Position numbers and translations under genes: made by a program. This document shows, piece after piece, positions 1 through 8,005 of a stretch of 64,000 nucleotides of DNA. How positions within the stretch are numbered: position 1 is the stretch's first letter; every line of letters begins with the position of its first letter. The stretch covers positions 87,861-151,860 of the forward strand of contig NZ_BNBM01000024.1 in assembly GCF_014655715.1 (NCBI RefSeq), read 5' to 3'. The DNA comes from Streptomyces lanatus. GTDB taxonomy: Bacteria; Actinomycetota; Actinomycetes; Streptomycetales; Streptomycetaceae. The notes under the pieces are model-generated. The model ran no database searches. It had not been told where the DNA came from and saw nothing but the letters and a program-made list of their open reading frames with translations.

Positions 1-291
1 GTCGGGCGCCGGGCCGGCCGGGGCCGTGTGCGGAGGCGACTGGGCCTGCGGTGCGCCGCCCCAACCCTCGCCCTGATGCTCCTGATAGCCCTGATACCCC
101 TGGTACGACACCGGCGTCTGCACCTGCGTCTCCCAGGTCTGCCCCTGCCACTGCTGCGTGTACTGCTGCTGGCCGGCCTGCTGATCGTCGTACGCCTGCT
201 GCTGCGCGGGCCACCCCTGCGGCGCCGGCTGCTGCGCCTGCTGCTGGTACGGGTCGTACCCGTCGTGCCCCTGATACGGCTGGTTGCTCAT
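1..291 (-). CDS. N-terminal part of a Gln/Tyr-rich protein of unknown function (cut by window edge)
   Basis: Only the first 97 codons are in the window; the gene runs off the left edge. The ATG at 291 follows a GGAGG-type ribosome site and lies 1 nt after the stop of the upstream MoaD-like gene, so the two are probably co-transcribed. The visible part is low complexity, rich in Gln, Tyr, Gly and Pro, with repeated YQGY and QQQ runs and no signal peptide or membrane segment. Such disordered tails often precede a membrane or enzymatic domain in Streptomyces, but that part is not visible and no function can be given. Confidence 0.7.
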   Translation of the reverse strand, partial: MSNQPYQGHDGYDPYQQQAQQPAPQGWPAQQQAYDDQQAGQQQYTQQWQGQTWETQVQTPVSYQGYQGYQEHQGEGWGGAPQAQSPPHTAPAGPAPD

Positions 292-292
292 C

Positions 293-547
293 TCACCCTC
301 CTGCGAACGGCGGGAGCACCTCGACCGTGCCGCCGTCGGCCAGCCGTACCGTCTCATGTTCGCGGGTGCCCACGGGGTCACCGTCGATGAGGAACGAGCA
401 TCGCTGCAGGACGCGCGTCAGTTCCCCGGGGTGTCGCGCACGCGCCGCGGCGAGCGCCTCGGCGAGCGTGTCCGCGTCGTGGGGCTCCTCGGCGACCCCG
501 GCGGCGGCCTTCGCGGCGGCCCAGTAGCGCACCGTGACCTTTGCCAT
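293..547 (-). CDS. MoaD/ThiS-like ubiquitin-fold sulfur carrier protein
   Basis: An 84-residue beta-grasp protein ending in Gly-Gly, the terminus that is adenylated and thiocarboxylated in MoaD/ThiS sulfur carriers. It starts MAKVTVRYWAAAK and ends PPFAGG, the expected length and end for the family. I chose the ATG at 547, which has GAGGAA four bases upstream, over an in-frame TTG at 559. Family members donate sulfur for molybdopterin, thiamine or other sulfur-containing products using an E1-like partner; no partner is visible here, so the pathway is unknown. It is followed at 1-nt spacing by the Gln-rich gene. Confidence 0.8.
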   Translation of the reverse strand: MAKVTVRYWAAAKAAAGVAEEPHDADTLAEALAAARARHPGELTRVLQRCSFLIDGDPVGTREHETVRLADGGTVEVLPPFAGG

Positions 548-583
548 CTGGTTCCTCAATCGATCGATCGACGTGGGCCCAGG

Positions 584-1444
584 CTAGCCCGCCAGGACCG
601 CCCGGCCGGCCGCCCAGTCCCCGATGCGGGCCAGCAGCGGGTCGGCGGCGGCGTGCTCGGCGTGCCCCATGCCGGGCTCCAGCCAGAGTTCGCCGTGGTC
701 ACCGGCCGCGGCGGCCAGCATCCGGGGGTGGTCGAGGGGGAAGTAGCCGTCCAGCTCGCCGTGCACGATCAGCAGCGGGGTGGGCGCGATCCGCGGCACG
801 GCCTCCACCGGGGACATCGGCACCGGGTCCCAGCCGCCGTGATGGATCCGGGTCCGGAATCCATAGCGGCCGACCAGACGCCCCTCGGGCCGGGTCACCA
901 GCCAGTGCACCCGGCGCATGGGGGGCGTGCCCCGGTAGTACCAGCGCGCGGGCGCGCTGACCGACACCACGGCGTCCGTACCCGACGCGGGCTCCTCGCC
1001 GTACAGCGCCGCGTGCCGCAGCACCACCGAGCCGCCCATGGAGAAGCCGATGGTCGCCACGCGCGTGTGCCCGAGCTCACGGGCCCAGCGCACCGCGGCC
1101 GCCAGGTCCAGCACCTCGCGGTCGCCGACCGTGGAGCGTCCGCCGGACGCGCCGTGCCCGCGGAAGGAGAAGGTGATGACGGGGGCATGCGGGGTCAGGG
1201 CCTCCACCACCCGTCGCACATGCGGCTTGTCCACATCGCCCGTGAAGCCGTGGGCCACGACGAACACCAGGTCATCGGCAGATGGACGGGAGGCGTCGTA
1301 TACGACCGTGCCCGGGTCGTATACGGAATCGATCGCGATCCCGTCGTCGGTGGTCAGAATCGTCCGCAAAGATGTGCGTCTGGTCGTCTCAGAGTTCGGA
1401 CGAACCGTCGATCGTGCCACATGACCTGCCGTGCGAGCGCCCAT
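584..1444 (-). CDS. Alpha/beta-hydrolase family protein
   Basis: A protein of about 286 residues with an alpha/beta-hydrolase core. It has an early HGFTGD segment (oxyanion region), the nucleophile elbow GFSMGG, an acid-bearing HGELDGYFP segment, and a late GMGHAEH that supplies the catalytic histidine. The family hydrolyses esters, lipids or peptides; the substrate cannot be read from sequence. No signal peptide is evident, so it is probably cytoplasmic. The start is uncertain: the ATG at 1444 lacks a strong ribosome site and the frame stays open upstream, so later GTG starts are possible. It is divergent from glnR and upstream of the MoaD-like gene on the same strand. Confidence 0.8.
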   Translation of the reverse strand: MGARTAGHVARSTVRPNSETTRRTSLRTILTTDDGIAIDSVYDPGTVVYDASRPSADDLVFVVAHGFTGDVDKPHVRRVVEALTPHAPVITFSFRGHGASGGRSTVGDREVLDLAAAVRWARELGHTRVATIGFSMGGSVVLRHAALYGEEPASGTDAVVSVSAPARWYYRGTPPMRRVHWLVTRPEGRLVGRYGFRTRIHHGGWDPVPMSPVEAVPRIAPTPLLIVHGELDGYFPLDHPRMLAAAAGDHGELWLEPGMGHAEHAAADPLLARIGDWAAGRAVLAG

Positions 1445-1625
1445 GTCGGCTATTCTGCTGGACAGAGGACTCGGGCAGCGTAGCCCCCGGGTCCTTTTGT
1501 GCTTTCGGAAGCGTTGTATACGAAGCGGGAAACTCCAGGTGACCGCGGGTGTACGAGGCCCCGGGATCGCAGAGCAGGTGACGTACCACACGCGTCCTCG
1601 CAGGGACCGAGGAGGAACCAGACGT

Positions 1626-2405
1626 ATGAGTTCACTGCTGCTCCTGACCAATGCCCTCCAGCCGTCGACGGAGGTGCTCCCGGCACTCGGCCTGCTGCTG
1701 CACAACGTGCGCGTGGCACCGGCGGAAGGACCCGCCCTCGTCGACACCCCGGGCGCCGACGTCATCCTCATCGACGGCCGGCGCGATCTGCCCCAGGTGC
1801 GCAGCCTGTGTCAGCTCCTCCGGTCGACGGGACCCGGCTGTCCGCTGGTCCTCGTCGTGACGGAGGGCGGCCTCGCCGCCGTCACCGCCGACTGGGGCAT
1901 CGACGACGTACTCCTCGACACCGCCGGTCCGGCGGAGGTCGAGGCGCGGCTGCGGCTCGCCATGGGCCGCCAGCAGATCGTCAGCGACGACTCCCCCATG
2001 GAGATCCGCAACGGCGACCTGTCGGTGGACGAGGCGACCTACAGCGCGAAACTCAAGGGCCGGGTCCTGGACCTGACCTTCAAGGAGTTCGAGCTCCTCA
2101 AATACCTCGCCCAGCACCCCGGCCGCGTCTTCACGCGCGCGCAGCTCCTCCAGGAGGTCTGGGGCTACGACTACTTCGGCGGCACCCGAACGGTCGACGT
2201 GCACGTACGGCGACTGCGCGCGAAGCTCGGGCCCGAGCACGAGTCCCTCATCGGCACCGTCCGGAACGTCGGTTATCGATTCGTTACGCCGGAGAAGGTC
2301 GACCGCGCAGCCGAAGAAGCCAAGGCCAAGGCTGACCGGGCAAAGTCGGCGGATGCGGACGAGACGGCCGCCCTGGACGACGCCGAGGTCCGTGCCGACG
2401 CCTAG
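1626..2405 (+). CDS. glnR: GlnR, OmpR-type global nitrogen-metabolism regulator
   Basis: A 259-residue OmpR/PhoB-type protein. The receiver domain (about 1-120) keeps the aspartate at residue 50 (VILID) but lacks the acidic pair normally found near the N-terminus. The winged helix lies at about 140-225 (LTFKEFELLKYLA, then RTVDVHVRRLRAKLG and GTVRNVGYRF). This is the known pattern of actinobacterial GlnR, which works as a phosphorylation-independent dimer controlling glnA, amtB, nir and related genes. The ATG at 1626 has an AGGAGGAA site. There is no neighbouring kinase gene, as expected for this orphan regulator. The C-terminal tail is Ala/Asp/Lys-rich and probably disordered. Confidence 0.93.
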   Translation: MSSLLLLTNALQPSTEVLPALGLLLHNVRVAPAEGPALVDTPGADVILIDGRRDLPQVRSLCQLLRSTGPGCPLVLVVTEGGLAAVTADWGIDDVLLDTAGPAEVEARLRLAMGRQQIVSDDSPMEIRNGDLSVDEATYSAKLKGRVLDLTFKEFELLKYLAQHPGRVFTRAQLLQEVWGYDYFGGTRTVDVHVRRLRAKLGPEHESLIGTVRNVGYRFVTPEKVDRAAEEAKAKADRAKSADADETAALDDAEVRADA

Positions 2406-2487
2406 CGGGCGCTCGGGCGGGGCACCTGGGCCGTCACTTTCGCCCATGAGGGTGGCGGCCGGGCGGCAAGGGACCTCCTTCACGCCC

Positions 2488-2516
2488 TGCCCAGAGCGGG
2501 TCCATCCGCGTAGACT
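2488..2516 (+). promoter_or_regulatory. Probable leaderless promoter of the LacI-family gene
   Basis: A TAGACT -10 box (2511-2516) sits 7 nt before the GTG start at 2523, with a weak -35 TGCCCA (2488-2493) at 17-nt spacing. No ribosome site precedes the GTG, so transcription probably starts on the start codon. Confidence 0.5.
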
Positions 2517-2522
2517 CCGCGC

Positions 2523-3545
2523 GTGGCCAAGGTGACTCGCGATGACGTGGCGCGGCTGGCAGGGACTTCCACTGCCGTCGTCAGTTACGTCATCAACAAC
2601 GGACCCCGGCCGGTCGCCCCGGCCACGCGCGAGCGCGTTCTCGCCGCGATCAAGGAGCTGGGCTACCGGCCCGACCGGGTCGCCCAGGCGATGGCCTCGC
2701 GGCGCACGGACCTCATAGGCCTGATCGTCCCGGACGCACGCCAGCCCTTCTTCGGGGAGATGGCGCACGCGGTCGAGTGGGCCGCCGCCGAGCGCGGAAA
2801 AATGGTCCTCGTCGGCAACTCCGACTACGTGGGCGAGCGCGAGGTCCACTATCTGCGGGCGTTCCTCGGGATGCGCGTCTCCGGACTCATCCTCGTCTCG
2901 CACGCCCTGAACGACCTGGCCGCCGCCGAGATCGAGGCGTGGGACGCCCGGGTCGTCCTGCTCCACGAGCGGCCCGAGGCCATCGACGACGTCGCCGTCG
3001 TCACCGACGACCTGGGCGGCGCCCAGCTCGCCGTACGGCATCTGCTGGAGCACGGCTACGAGTACGTCGCCTGTGTCGGCGGCATCGCGGAGACCCCGAC
3101 CGTCGGTGACCCGGTCTCCGACCACGTCGAGGGCTGGCGGCGCGCGATGGCCGAGGCGCGGATCCCCACCGAGGGGCGGCTCTTCGAGGCGCCGTACAAC
3201 CGCTACGACGCGTATCGCATAGCGCTCGACATTCTCGCCGGGCCGCAGCGGCCGCCCGCGATCTTCTGCTCCACGGACGACCAGGCCATCGGTGTACTGC
3301 GGGCCGCGCGCGAGCTGCGGATCGATGTGCCGGGGGAGCTGGCCGTCGCCGGATTCGACGACATCAAGGAGGCGGCGCTGGCGGACCCGCCGCTGACGAC
3401 CATCGCGTCGGACCGCTCGGCGATGGCTCGGGCGGCGGTGGACCTGGTGCTGGACGACGGGCTGCGGGTCGCCGGGTCGCGTCGGGAGCGGTTGAAGGTG
3501 TTTCCGTCGCGGCTTGTCGTCCGACGGTCGTGCGGGTGCGCCTAA
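2523..3545 (+). CDS. LacI-family transcriptional regulator
   Basis: A 340-residue LacI/GalR regulator. The N-terminal helix-turn-helix (residues 5-30, VTRDDVARLAGTSTAVVSYV) is followed by the hinge helix RVAQAMASRRT and a periplasmic-binding-like effector domain (about 60-335) with typical blocks LIGLIVPD, AIFCSTDDQAIGVLRA and VAGFDD. It probably binds a small ligand, usually a sugar or nucleoside, and represses transport or catabolic genes. No sugar transport genes adjoin it, so target and ligand are unknown. It ends in a Cys-rich RRSCGCA tail. Translation is likely leaderless from the GTG (see the promoter entry). Confidence 0.9.
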   Translation: MAKVTRDDVARLAGTSTAVVSYVINNGPRPVAPATRERVLAAIKELGYRPDRVAQAMASRRTDLIGLIVPDARQPFFGEMAHAVEWAAAERGKMVLVGNSDYVGEREVHYLRAFLGMRVSGLILVSHALNDLAAAEIEAWDARVVLLHERPEAIDDVAVVTDDLGGAQLAVRHLLEHGYEYVACVGGIAETPTVGDPVSDHVEGWRRAMAEARIPTEGRLFEAPYNRYDAYRIALDILAGPQRPPAIFCSTDDQAIGVLRAARELRIDVPGELAVAGFDDIKEAALADPPLTTIASDRSAMARAAVDLVLDDGLRVAGSRRERLKVFPSRLVVRRSCGCA

Positions 3546-3559
3546 TAGCCCGAGGGGCT

Positions 3560-3645
3560 GTGTCGTCTTGCGGCTTTCGGTCGTTTGTGGCTGGTCGCGC
3601 CCACGCGGCGGAGCCGCATATTGATACGGCCCCGCGCCCCTAGCG
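3560..3645. repeat. Dispersed Streptomyces-type intergenic repeat
   Basis: The 3' flank of the LacI gene contains a stretch resembling intergenic elements often seen in Streptomyces: a TCGTTTGTGGCTGGTCGCG-like segment, a small hairpin (GCGGC-gga-GCCGC) and a CCCCGCGCCCCTA end. It has no coding potential. Recognition is from memory of such elements, not from a second copy in this window. Confidence 0.4.
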
Positions 3646-3719
3646 GCGCACTGTCTGAACGTTTTCTGAGAACGTACCGCTCGCCCCGCAGAAGCCTCCT
3701 TACAACGGGCATACGGGCT

Positions 3720-3757
3720 TCTGCCGGGCTTCTCAGCCGGCACTCAGCAAGCTCTCA
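3720..3757 (+). promoter_or_regulatory. Four-copy 11-bp direct repeat, candidate CssR operator
   Basis: Pentamers TCTGC (3720), TCTCA (3731), ACTCA (3742) and TCTCA (3753) recur with exact 11-bp spacing just upstream of the HtrA-like gene. Direct repeats of 10-11 bp are how OmpR-family regulators bind, and an OmpR-family regulator (cssR) lies 1.3 kb downstream. The assignment to CssR is inference. Confidence 0.5.
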
Positions 3758-3781
3758 TGGTCGGGCGACATGCTCATTTCC

Positions 3782-4804
3782 ATGACCGAGAGCTTCCGCC
3801 GCAGCGGCGAGTACGAGGACCCGTACCAGCAGCAAGCTTCCTCCGTGAACCCGGAGTGGCCGCCCCCGCTGGCGTACCAGCCGCCGGCCGCCCCCACCGC
3901 TCTCCTCACCGAGCCGGTCGCCCAGCCCCGCAGGGCCAGGCGCGGCCGCGGCCCCGTCGCCCTCCTCGCCGCCGTCGCGATAGTCGCCGCGGCGATCGGC
4001 GGCGGCACGGCGTACGGCATCCAGGAGCTGACCGGCAACGACACCGTCGCCTCCTCCAGCTCCACCAGCACCAATGTCGTCCCCTCCAGCCAGAAGGGCA
4101 CGGTGTCCGGGGTCGCCAAGGCGGTCAGCCCGAGCATCGTCGAGATCAACGCCCAGTCCAACGCCGGTTCCTCCACCGGCTCCGGCGTGATCATCACCAG
4201 TGACGGCGAGATCATCACCAACAACCACGTCGTCTCCGGCGCCTCGACGGTCAAGGTGACGACCAGCGACGGCAAGTCGTACACCGCCGATGTCGTCGGC
4301 ACCGACAGCAGCAAGGACCTCGCGCTCATCAAGCTGCAGAACGCCTCCGGCCTCACGGCGGCCACCCTCGGCGACTCCGACGGGGTCCAGGTCGGCGACG
4401 AGGTCGTGGCGATCGGCTCCCCCGAGGGCCTGACCGGCACGGTCACCAGCGGCATCGTGTCCGCCCTGAACCGTGACGTGACGGTCTCGACGGACGAGGG
4501 CCAGCAGCAACAGCAGGGTGGGGGCGGGTGGCCCTTCGAGTTCGGCGGTCAACAGTTCAACGGCGACCCCGGCTCGTCCACCACGACGTACAAGGCGCTC
4601 CAGACCGACGCCTCCCTGAACCCCGGCAACTCCGGCGGCGCGCTGATCGACATGAACGGCAACATCATCGGCATCAACTCGGCGATGTACTCGGCCGCGG
4701 GCTCGGGTTCCTCCGACGCGGGCAGCGTGGGCCTCGGCTTCGCCATCCCGATCAACACCGTCAAGGCCGACCTGGCGAAGCTGCGCGACGGCTCGCAGAG
4801 CTGA
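3782..4804 (+). CDS. Membrane-anchored HtrA-like serine protease without a PDZ domain
   Basis: A 340-residue trypsin-fold protease. A disordered cytoplasmic tail (1-55) leads to one membrane helix (about 58-79), and the protease domain then faces the extracytoplasmic side. The triad is visible as His149 (TNNHVVSG), Asp179 (SKDLALIKL) and Ser284 (NPGNSGGAL). A Gln/Gly-rich insert lies at about 239-266. It stops soon after the protease domain, so the PDZ domain usual in HtrA/DegP is missing. It corresponds to the HtrA-like gene beside cssRS in S. coelicolor and S. lividans, a quality-control protease for misfolded secreted proteins. An in-frame ATG at 3770 is an alternative start. Confidence 0.85.
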   Translation: MTESFRRSGEYEDPYQQQASSVNPEWPPPLAYQPPAAPTALLTEPVAQPRRARRGRGPVALLAAVAIVAAAIGGGTAYGIQELTGNDTVASSSSTSTNVVPSSQKGTVSGVAKAVSPSIVEINAQSNAGSSTGSGVIITSDGEIITNNHVVSGASTVKVTTSDGKSYTADVVGTDSSKDLALIKLQNASGLTAATLGDSDGVQVGDEVVAIGSPEGLTGTVTSGIVSALNRDVTVSTDEGQQQQQGGGGWPFEFGGQQFNGDPGSSTTTYKALQTDASLNPGNSGGALIDMNGNIIGINSAMYSAAGSGSSDAGSVGLGFAIPINTVKADLAKLRDGSQS

Positions 4805-4829
4805 CGTCGCGGAACTGAAGGAGTACGCC

Positions 4830-5009
4830 ATGATCACGCAGGTAGAGCATGCGTCAGCGGCCGGTGGTGCCGCCGACATCACCCTGGCCCTGGCGGTCGC
4901 CGGTGCCCTGCACGCCCCGACGGCCCCGTCCCGGGCCCCGGAGCTGGCGACCGCGGGACGCCGCACCTCCGCGGCCCGCAGCCGTCGCCGCCGTACCGTA
5001 CGGGGCTGA
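4830..5009 (+). CDS. Small Ala/Arg-rich protein between protease and cssR
   Basis: A 59-codon frame beginning MITQVEHASAAGGAADITLA, preceded by AAGGAG at good spacing, 25 bp after the protease stop. The first part is Ala/Gly-rich and mildly hydrophobic; the C-terminus is strongly basic (SRRRRTVRG). There are no Cys residues and no recognisable domain. The strong ribosome site, high third-position GC and operon position support translation. It may be a small cofactor of the stress operon or simply a translated leader; its function is unknown. Confidence 0.5.
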   Translation: MITQVEHASAAGGAADITLALAVAGALHAPTAPSRAPELATAGRRTSAARSRRRRTVRG

Positions 5010-5072
5010 GGACGTGCGACGCTGAAAAGCGCAGTCCAGCCCTCCTGCCCTTCTCTTCAAGGATCCGAGCCC

Positions 5073-5807
5073 ATGAGCCCCGCCGATGGCGACCGTGACC
5101 CCCAGCGCATCCTGATCGTCGACGACGAGCCCGCCGTGCGTGAAGCACTCCAGCGCAGCCTCGCCTTCGAGGGGTACGACACGGAGGTCGCGGTCGACGG
5201 CGCGGACGCGTTGGAGAAGGCGACCGCCTACCGACCCGACCTCCTGGTCCTCGACATCCAGATGCCCCGCATGGACGGCCTCACCGCCGCCCGCCGTATC
5301 CGCGGCGCGGGCGACACGACCCCGATCCTCATGCTGACGGCCCGCGACACGGTCGGCGACCGCGTGACCGGGCTGGACGCGGGCGCCGACGACTACCTCG
5401 TCAAGCCCTTCGAACTGGACGAACTCTTCGCACGCGTACGGGCGTTGCTGCGCCGCAGCTCGTACGCGGCGACCGGATCGGGGCCGGTGGACGACGACGA
5501 GGCGCTGACCTTCGCCGACCTGCGCATGGACCTCGCGACGCGGGAGGTCACGCGGGGTGGGCGGCCGGTGGAGCTGACCCGTACGGAGTTCACGCTGCTG
5601 GAGATGTTCATGGCGCACCCACGCCAGGTGCTGACGCGTGAGCAGATCCTCAAGGCGGTGTGGGGCTTCGACTTCGAGCCGTCGTCGAACTCGCTGGACG
5701 TGTACGTCATGTACCTGCGCCGCAAGACCGAGGCGGGCGGCGAGCCGCGGCTGGTGCACACGGTGCGGGGCGTGGGGTATGTGCTGCGACAGGGCGGGGC
5801 CGAGTGA
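5073..5807 (+). CDS. cssR: CssR-like OmpR-family response regulator
   Basis: A 244-residue response regulator. The receiver domain carries the acidic pair in ILIVDDEP, phospho-acceptor Asp61 (LVLDIQMPRMDG), Thr in LMLTARD and Lys in YLVKPF. The C-terminal winged helix (about 145-240) includes LTRTEFTLLEMF and NSLDVYVMYLRRK. Gene order (HtrA-like protease, regulator, kinase) matches the secretion-stress CssRS locus described in S. lividans and S. coelicolor, hence the symbol. It is phosphorylated by the downstream kinase, whose gene overlaps its stop codon, and is expected to activate HtrA-like protease genes. Confidence 0.85.
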   Translation: MSPADGDRDPQRILIVDDEPAVREALQRSLAFEGYDTEVAVDGADALEKATAYRPDLLVLDIQMPRMDGLTAARRIRGAGDTTPILMLTARDTVGDRVTGLDAGADDYLVKPFELDELFARVRALLRRSSYAATGSGPVDDDEALTFADLRMDLATREVTRGGRPVELTRTEFTLLEMFMAHPRQVLTREQILKAVWGFDFEPSSNSLDVYVMYLRRKTEAGGEPRLVHTVRGVGYVLRQGGAE

Positions 5808-7312
5808 GCAGGGTTATTCGCCGGTTCCGGTCGTTGCCGATCAGGTCGCGGCTGGCGCTGCTGGTGGCGGCGGCGGTGGCGTTCGCGGTGGCGGCGGTTT
5901 CGGTGACTTGTTGGTTTCTGGTGCAGGGGAAGTTGTACGAGCAGGTCAACGCCGACCTGCGGAAGATGTCGATGCCGCAGCGGTACAACCAGGTCGCGGC
6001 CCTCCTCGACGCCTGTCCGAAGACGGTCCAGTCCGATCAGAACGACGGGACCGACCAGAACGGTGCGGGCGGGCTGCACACGCAGAACACGTACATCCAG
6101 CTGGTCAAGGCCGATGGCACGCCCTGCGTCTCCTCGACCTCGGCGGGCACCGTCAAGGTCACCGACGCCGACAAGAACGTGATCAAGCAGGCCGCCGACA
6201 CCGGCGGGAGCGCCCTCGACGGGATCATCCGCAACGGCACCGACACGGACGGCAATCCCGTACGCGTCTTCACCACACCGCTGCTGGTGAACCAGACCCC
6301 GATGAGCCCTGCCCAGCTGTACCCCGACACCGCCCTCGTCGTAGCGGTCCCGCTCAAGAACACCCAGTCCACCCTCAACGACCTCGCCCTGATCCTCCTC
6401 CTCGTCTCCGGCGTAGGAGTGATCGGCGCAGGCGCCGCAGGCCTCGCCGTGGCCCGCGCGGGCCTCCGCCCCGTCGACAAACTCACCGAGGCCGTCGAGC
6501 ATGTCGCCCGCACCGAGGACCTGAACATCCGCATCCCGGTCGAGGACGACAGCGAGGACGAGGTGGCCCGCCTGTCCCGCTCCTTCAACAGCATGACGTC
6601 GGCCCTGGCCAGCTCCCGCGAGCTCCAGCAACAACTCATCGCCGACGCCGGCCACGAACTCCGCACCCCCCTCACCTCCCTCCGCACCAACATCGAACTC
6701 CTCACCCGCAGCGAGGAAACGGGCCGCCCGATCCCGGAGGCCGACCGCAAGGCCCTCCTCGCCTCGGTGAAGGCCCAGATGACGGAACTGGCTGCCCTGA
6801 TAGGCGATCTGCAAGAACTGTCCCGCTCGGAAGGCCAGCGCGGCGAACGCGTCCAGGTGATCTCCCTGGAGGACACGGTCGAGTCGGCGCTACGTCGGGC
6901 CCGCCTCCGTGGCCCGGAACTGACGATCACGGCGGACATACAGCCCTGGTACGTACGAGCAGAACCGGCAGCGCTGGAGCGCGCGGTGGTCAACATCCTC
7001 GACAACGCGGTGAAGTTCAGCCCGGAGGCCGGCACGATCGAGGTCGCCCTCCACGCCGGCGTCCTCACGGTCCGCGACCACGGCCCCGGGATCCCCGCCG
7101 ACGAACTCCCCTACGTCTTCGACCGCTTCTGGCGTTCGCCGAGTGCAAGGGCGTTGCCGGGTTCGGGGCTGGGCCTGTCGATCGTGGCCCGTACGGTGCA
7201 GCAGGCGGGCGGTCAGGTGACGCTGGCGCGGGCGGAGGGCGGCGGCACGGTGGCGACCGTACGACTGCCGGGGGCGCCGACGCCACCGCCGGCGGAGCCG
7301 CAGGAGCTCTGA
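5804..7312 (+). CDS. cssS: CssS-like sensor histidine kinase
   Basis: A 502-residue membrane kinase starting at a GTG that overlaps the cssR stop (GTGA), indicating translational coupling. A first membrane helix (about 15-38) and a second (about 185-210) bracket an extracytoplasmic domain of about 140 residues containing two cysteines, the likely sensor of secretion stress. A HAMP segment follows, then the H-box GHELRTPLTSL, the N-box NILDNAVKFSPE, and the G-boxes DHGPGIP and GSGLGLSIV. It should autophosphorylate on the H-box histidine and phosphorylate CssR. Confidence 0.88.
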   Translation: MSRVIRRFRSLPIRSRLALLVAAAVAFAVAAVSVTCWFLVQGKLYEQVNADLRKMSMPQRYNQVAALLDACPKTVQSDQNDGTDQNGAGGLHTQNTYIQLVKADGTPCVSSTSAGTVKVTDADKNVIKQAADTGGSALDGIIRNGTDTDGNPVRVFTTPLLVNQTPMSPAQLYPDTALVVAVPLKNTQSTLNDLALILLLVSGVGVIGAGAAGLAVARAGLRPVDKLTEAVEHVARTEDLNIRIPVEDDSEDEVARLSRSFNSMTSALASSRELQQQLIADAGHELRTPLTSLRTNIELLTRSEETGRPIPEADRKALLASVKAQMTELAALIGDLQELSRSEGQRGERVQVISLEDTVESALRRARLRGPELTITADIQPWYVRAEPAALERAVVNILDNAVKFSPEAGTIEVALHAGVLTVRDHGPGIPADELPYVFDRFWRSPSARALPGSGLGLSIVARTVQQAGGQVTLARAEGGGTVATVRLPGAPTPPPAEPQEL

Positions 7313-7415
7313 CCTCAATTCGGGGTTTGCTCGGCGGAGTTGCTTAACCAAAGCGGCTGGGAATGGAGATCCACTTTCCGGCCGGTTCCCCCTACGCTTG
7401 AGGCGAGGGGGAGGC

Positions 7416-7817
7416 ATGTTGAAGAACTCGCGATCGAAAATCGCCCTGTGGACCATCCTGGGCGTCGTGTGCACGGGCGGTGCGGTCTCGCTTCTCGTCC
7501 TGGCGTTGGTGTCGGGTTCGGACGAGGAGCCTCACGGGCGGGGGACCGCGTCGACCAGCTGGTACACCACGAGCCCGCCGGAGGCCTCCGAGACCCCGAT
7601 CGGAGAACCGAGCGATCCCGGCCAGGGAACAACCCCGGTGACCGTCGTGACCCAGACCGTCGTAGCGGTATCTCCGGGCGGCGGCGGTGACGGCCCCGGC
7701 TCGCTGATCACGGCCTTCGGCTCCCTACTGAGCGGCGCCGCAGCGGTCGGCACGCTCCTCCACGCCGTCCACTTGAGCCGCCAGAACCGCACGACCACGG
7801 GGCCGGACGGTGCCTAG
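7416..7817 (+). CDS. Small membrane protein of unknown function
   Basis: A 133-residue protein starting at an ATG with a GGGGGAG ribosome site. A membrane helix near the N-terminus (about 9-31) is followed by a Ser/Thr/Pro-rich linker and a second hydrophobic segment (about 92-112), ending in a polar tail. No known domain is recognised. It lies just after cssS but has its own leader. Its stop codon overlaps that of the convergent DUF397 gene by two bases, so antisense read-through between the two units is likely. Confidence 0.65.
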   Translation: MLKNSRSKIALWTILGVVCTGGAVSLLVLALVSGSDEEPHGRGTASTSWYTTSPPEASETPIGEPSDPGQGTTPVTVVTQTVVAVSPGGGGDGPGSLITAFGSLLSGAAAVGTLLHAVHLSRQNRTTTGPDGA

Positions 7818-8005
7818 CTCTTGACGGCGGCGAGGAAGGACGCCCAGGGGGCGGCGCCGAAGAGGAGTGGCCGACGGTCCGGGATTTTGCTGTCGCGGAC
7901 GGGGACGATGCCGGGGTGGCCGTCGGCGACCTCGAGGCAGTCGTTGTCTCCGCCCGCGCTGTAGGACGACTTACGCCACACGGCGGTGGTGAGGTCTGGG
8001 ATCAC
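7814..8005 (-). CDS. DUF397 protein (second of a tandem pair)
   Basis: A 63-residue DUF397 protein with the family hallmarks WRKSSYS, a short D/C-containing loop, GIVPVRDSK and a C-terminal WASFLAAVK helix. Its GTG start overlaps the stop of the upstream DUF397 gene (GTGA). DUF397 proteins accompany Xre/DUF5753 regulators in Streptomyces, as at the whiJ and abaA loci, and are thought to act as their partners or antagonists in developmental control. This copy is closely related to its neighbour, a recent tandem duplication. Confidence 0.85.
   Translation of the reverse strand: MIPDLTTAVWRKSSYSAGGDNDCLEVADGHPGIVPVRDSKIPDRRPLLFGAAPWASFLAAVKS

Noticed and set aside
1528..1545. GAAAC and GTGAC elements upstream of glnR as a GlnR autoregulatory box
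   Set aside because: They are 5 bp apart rather than the roughly 6-bp spacing of GlnR sites, and the other half sites are missing.
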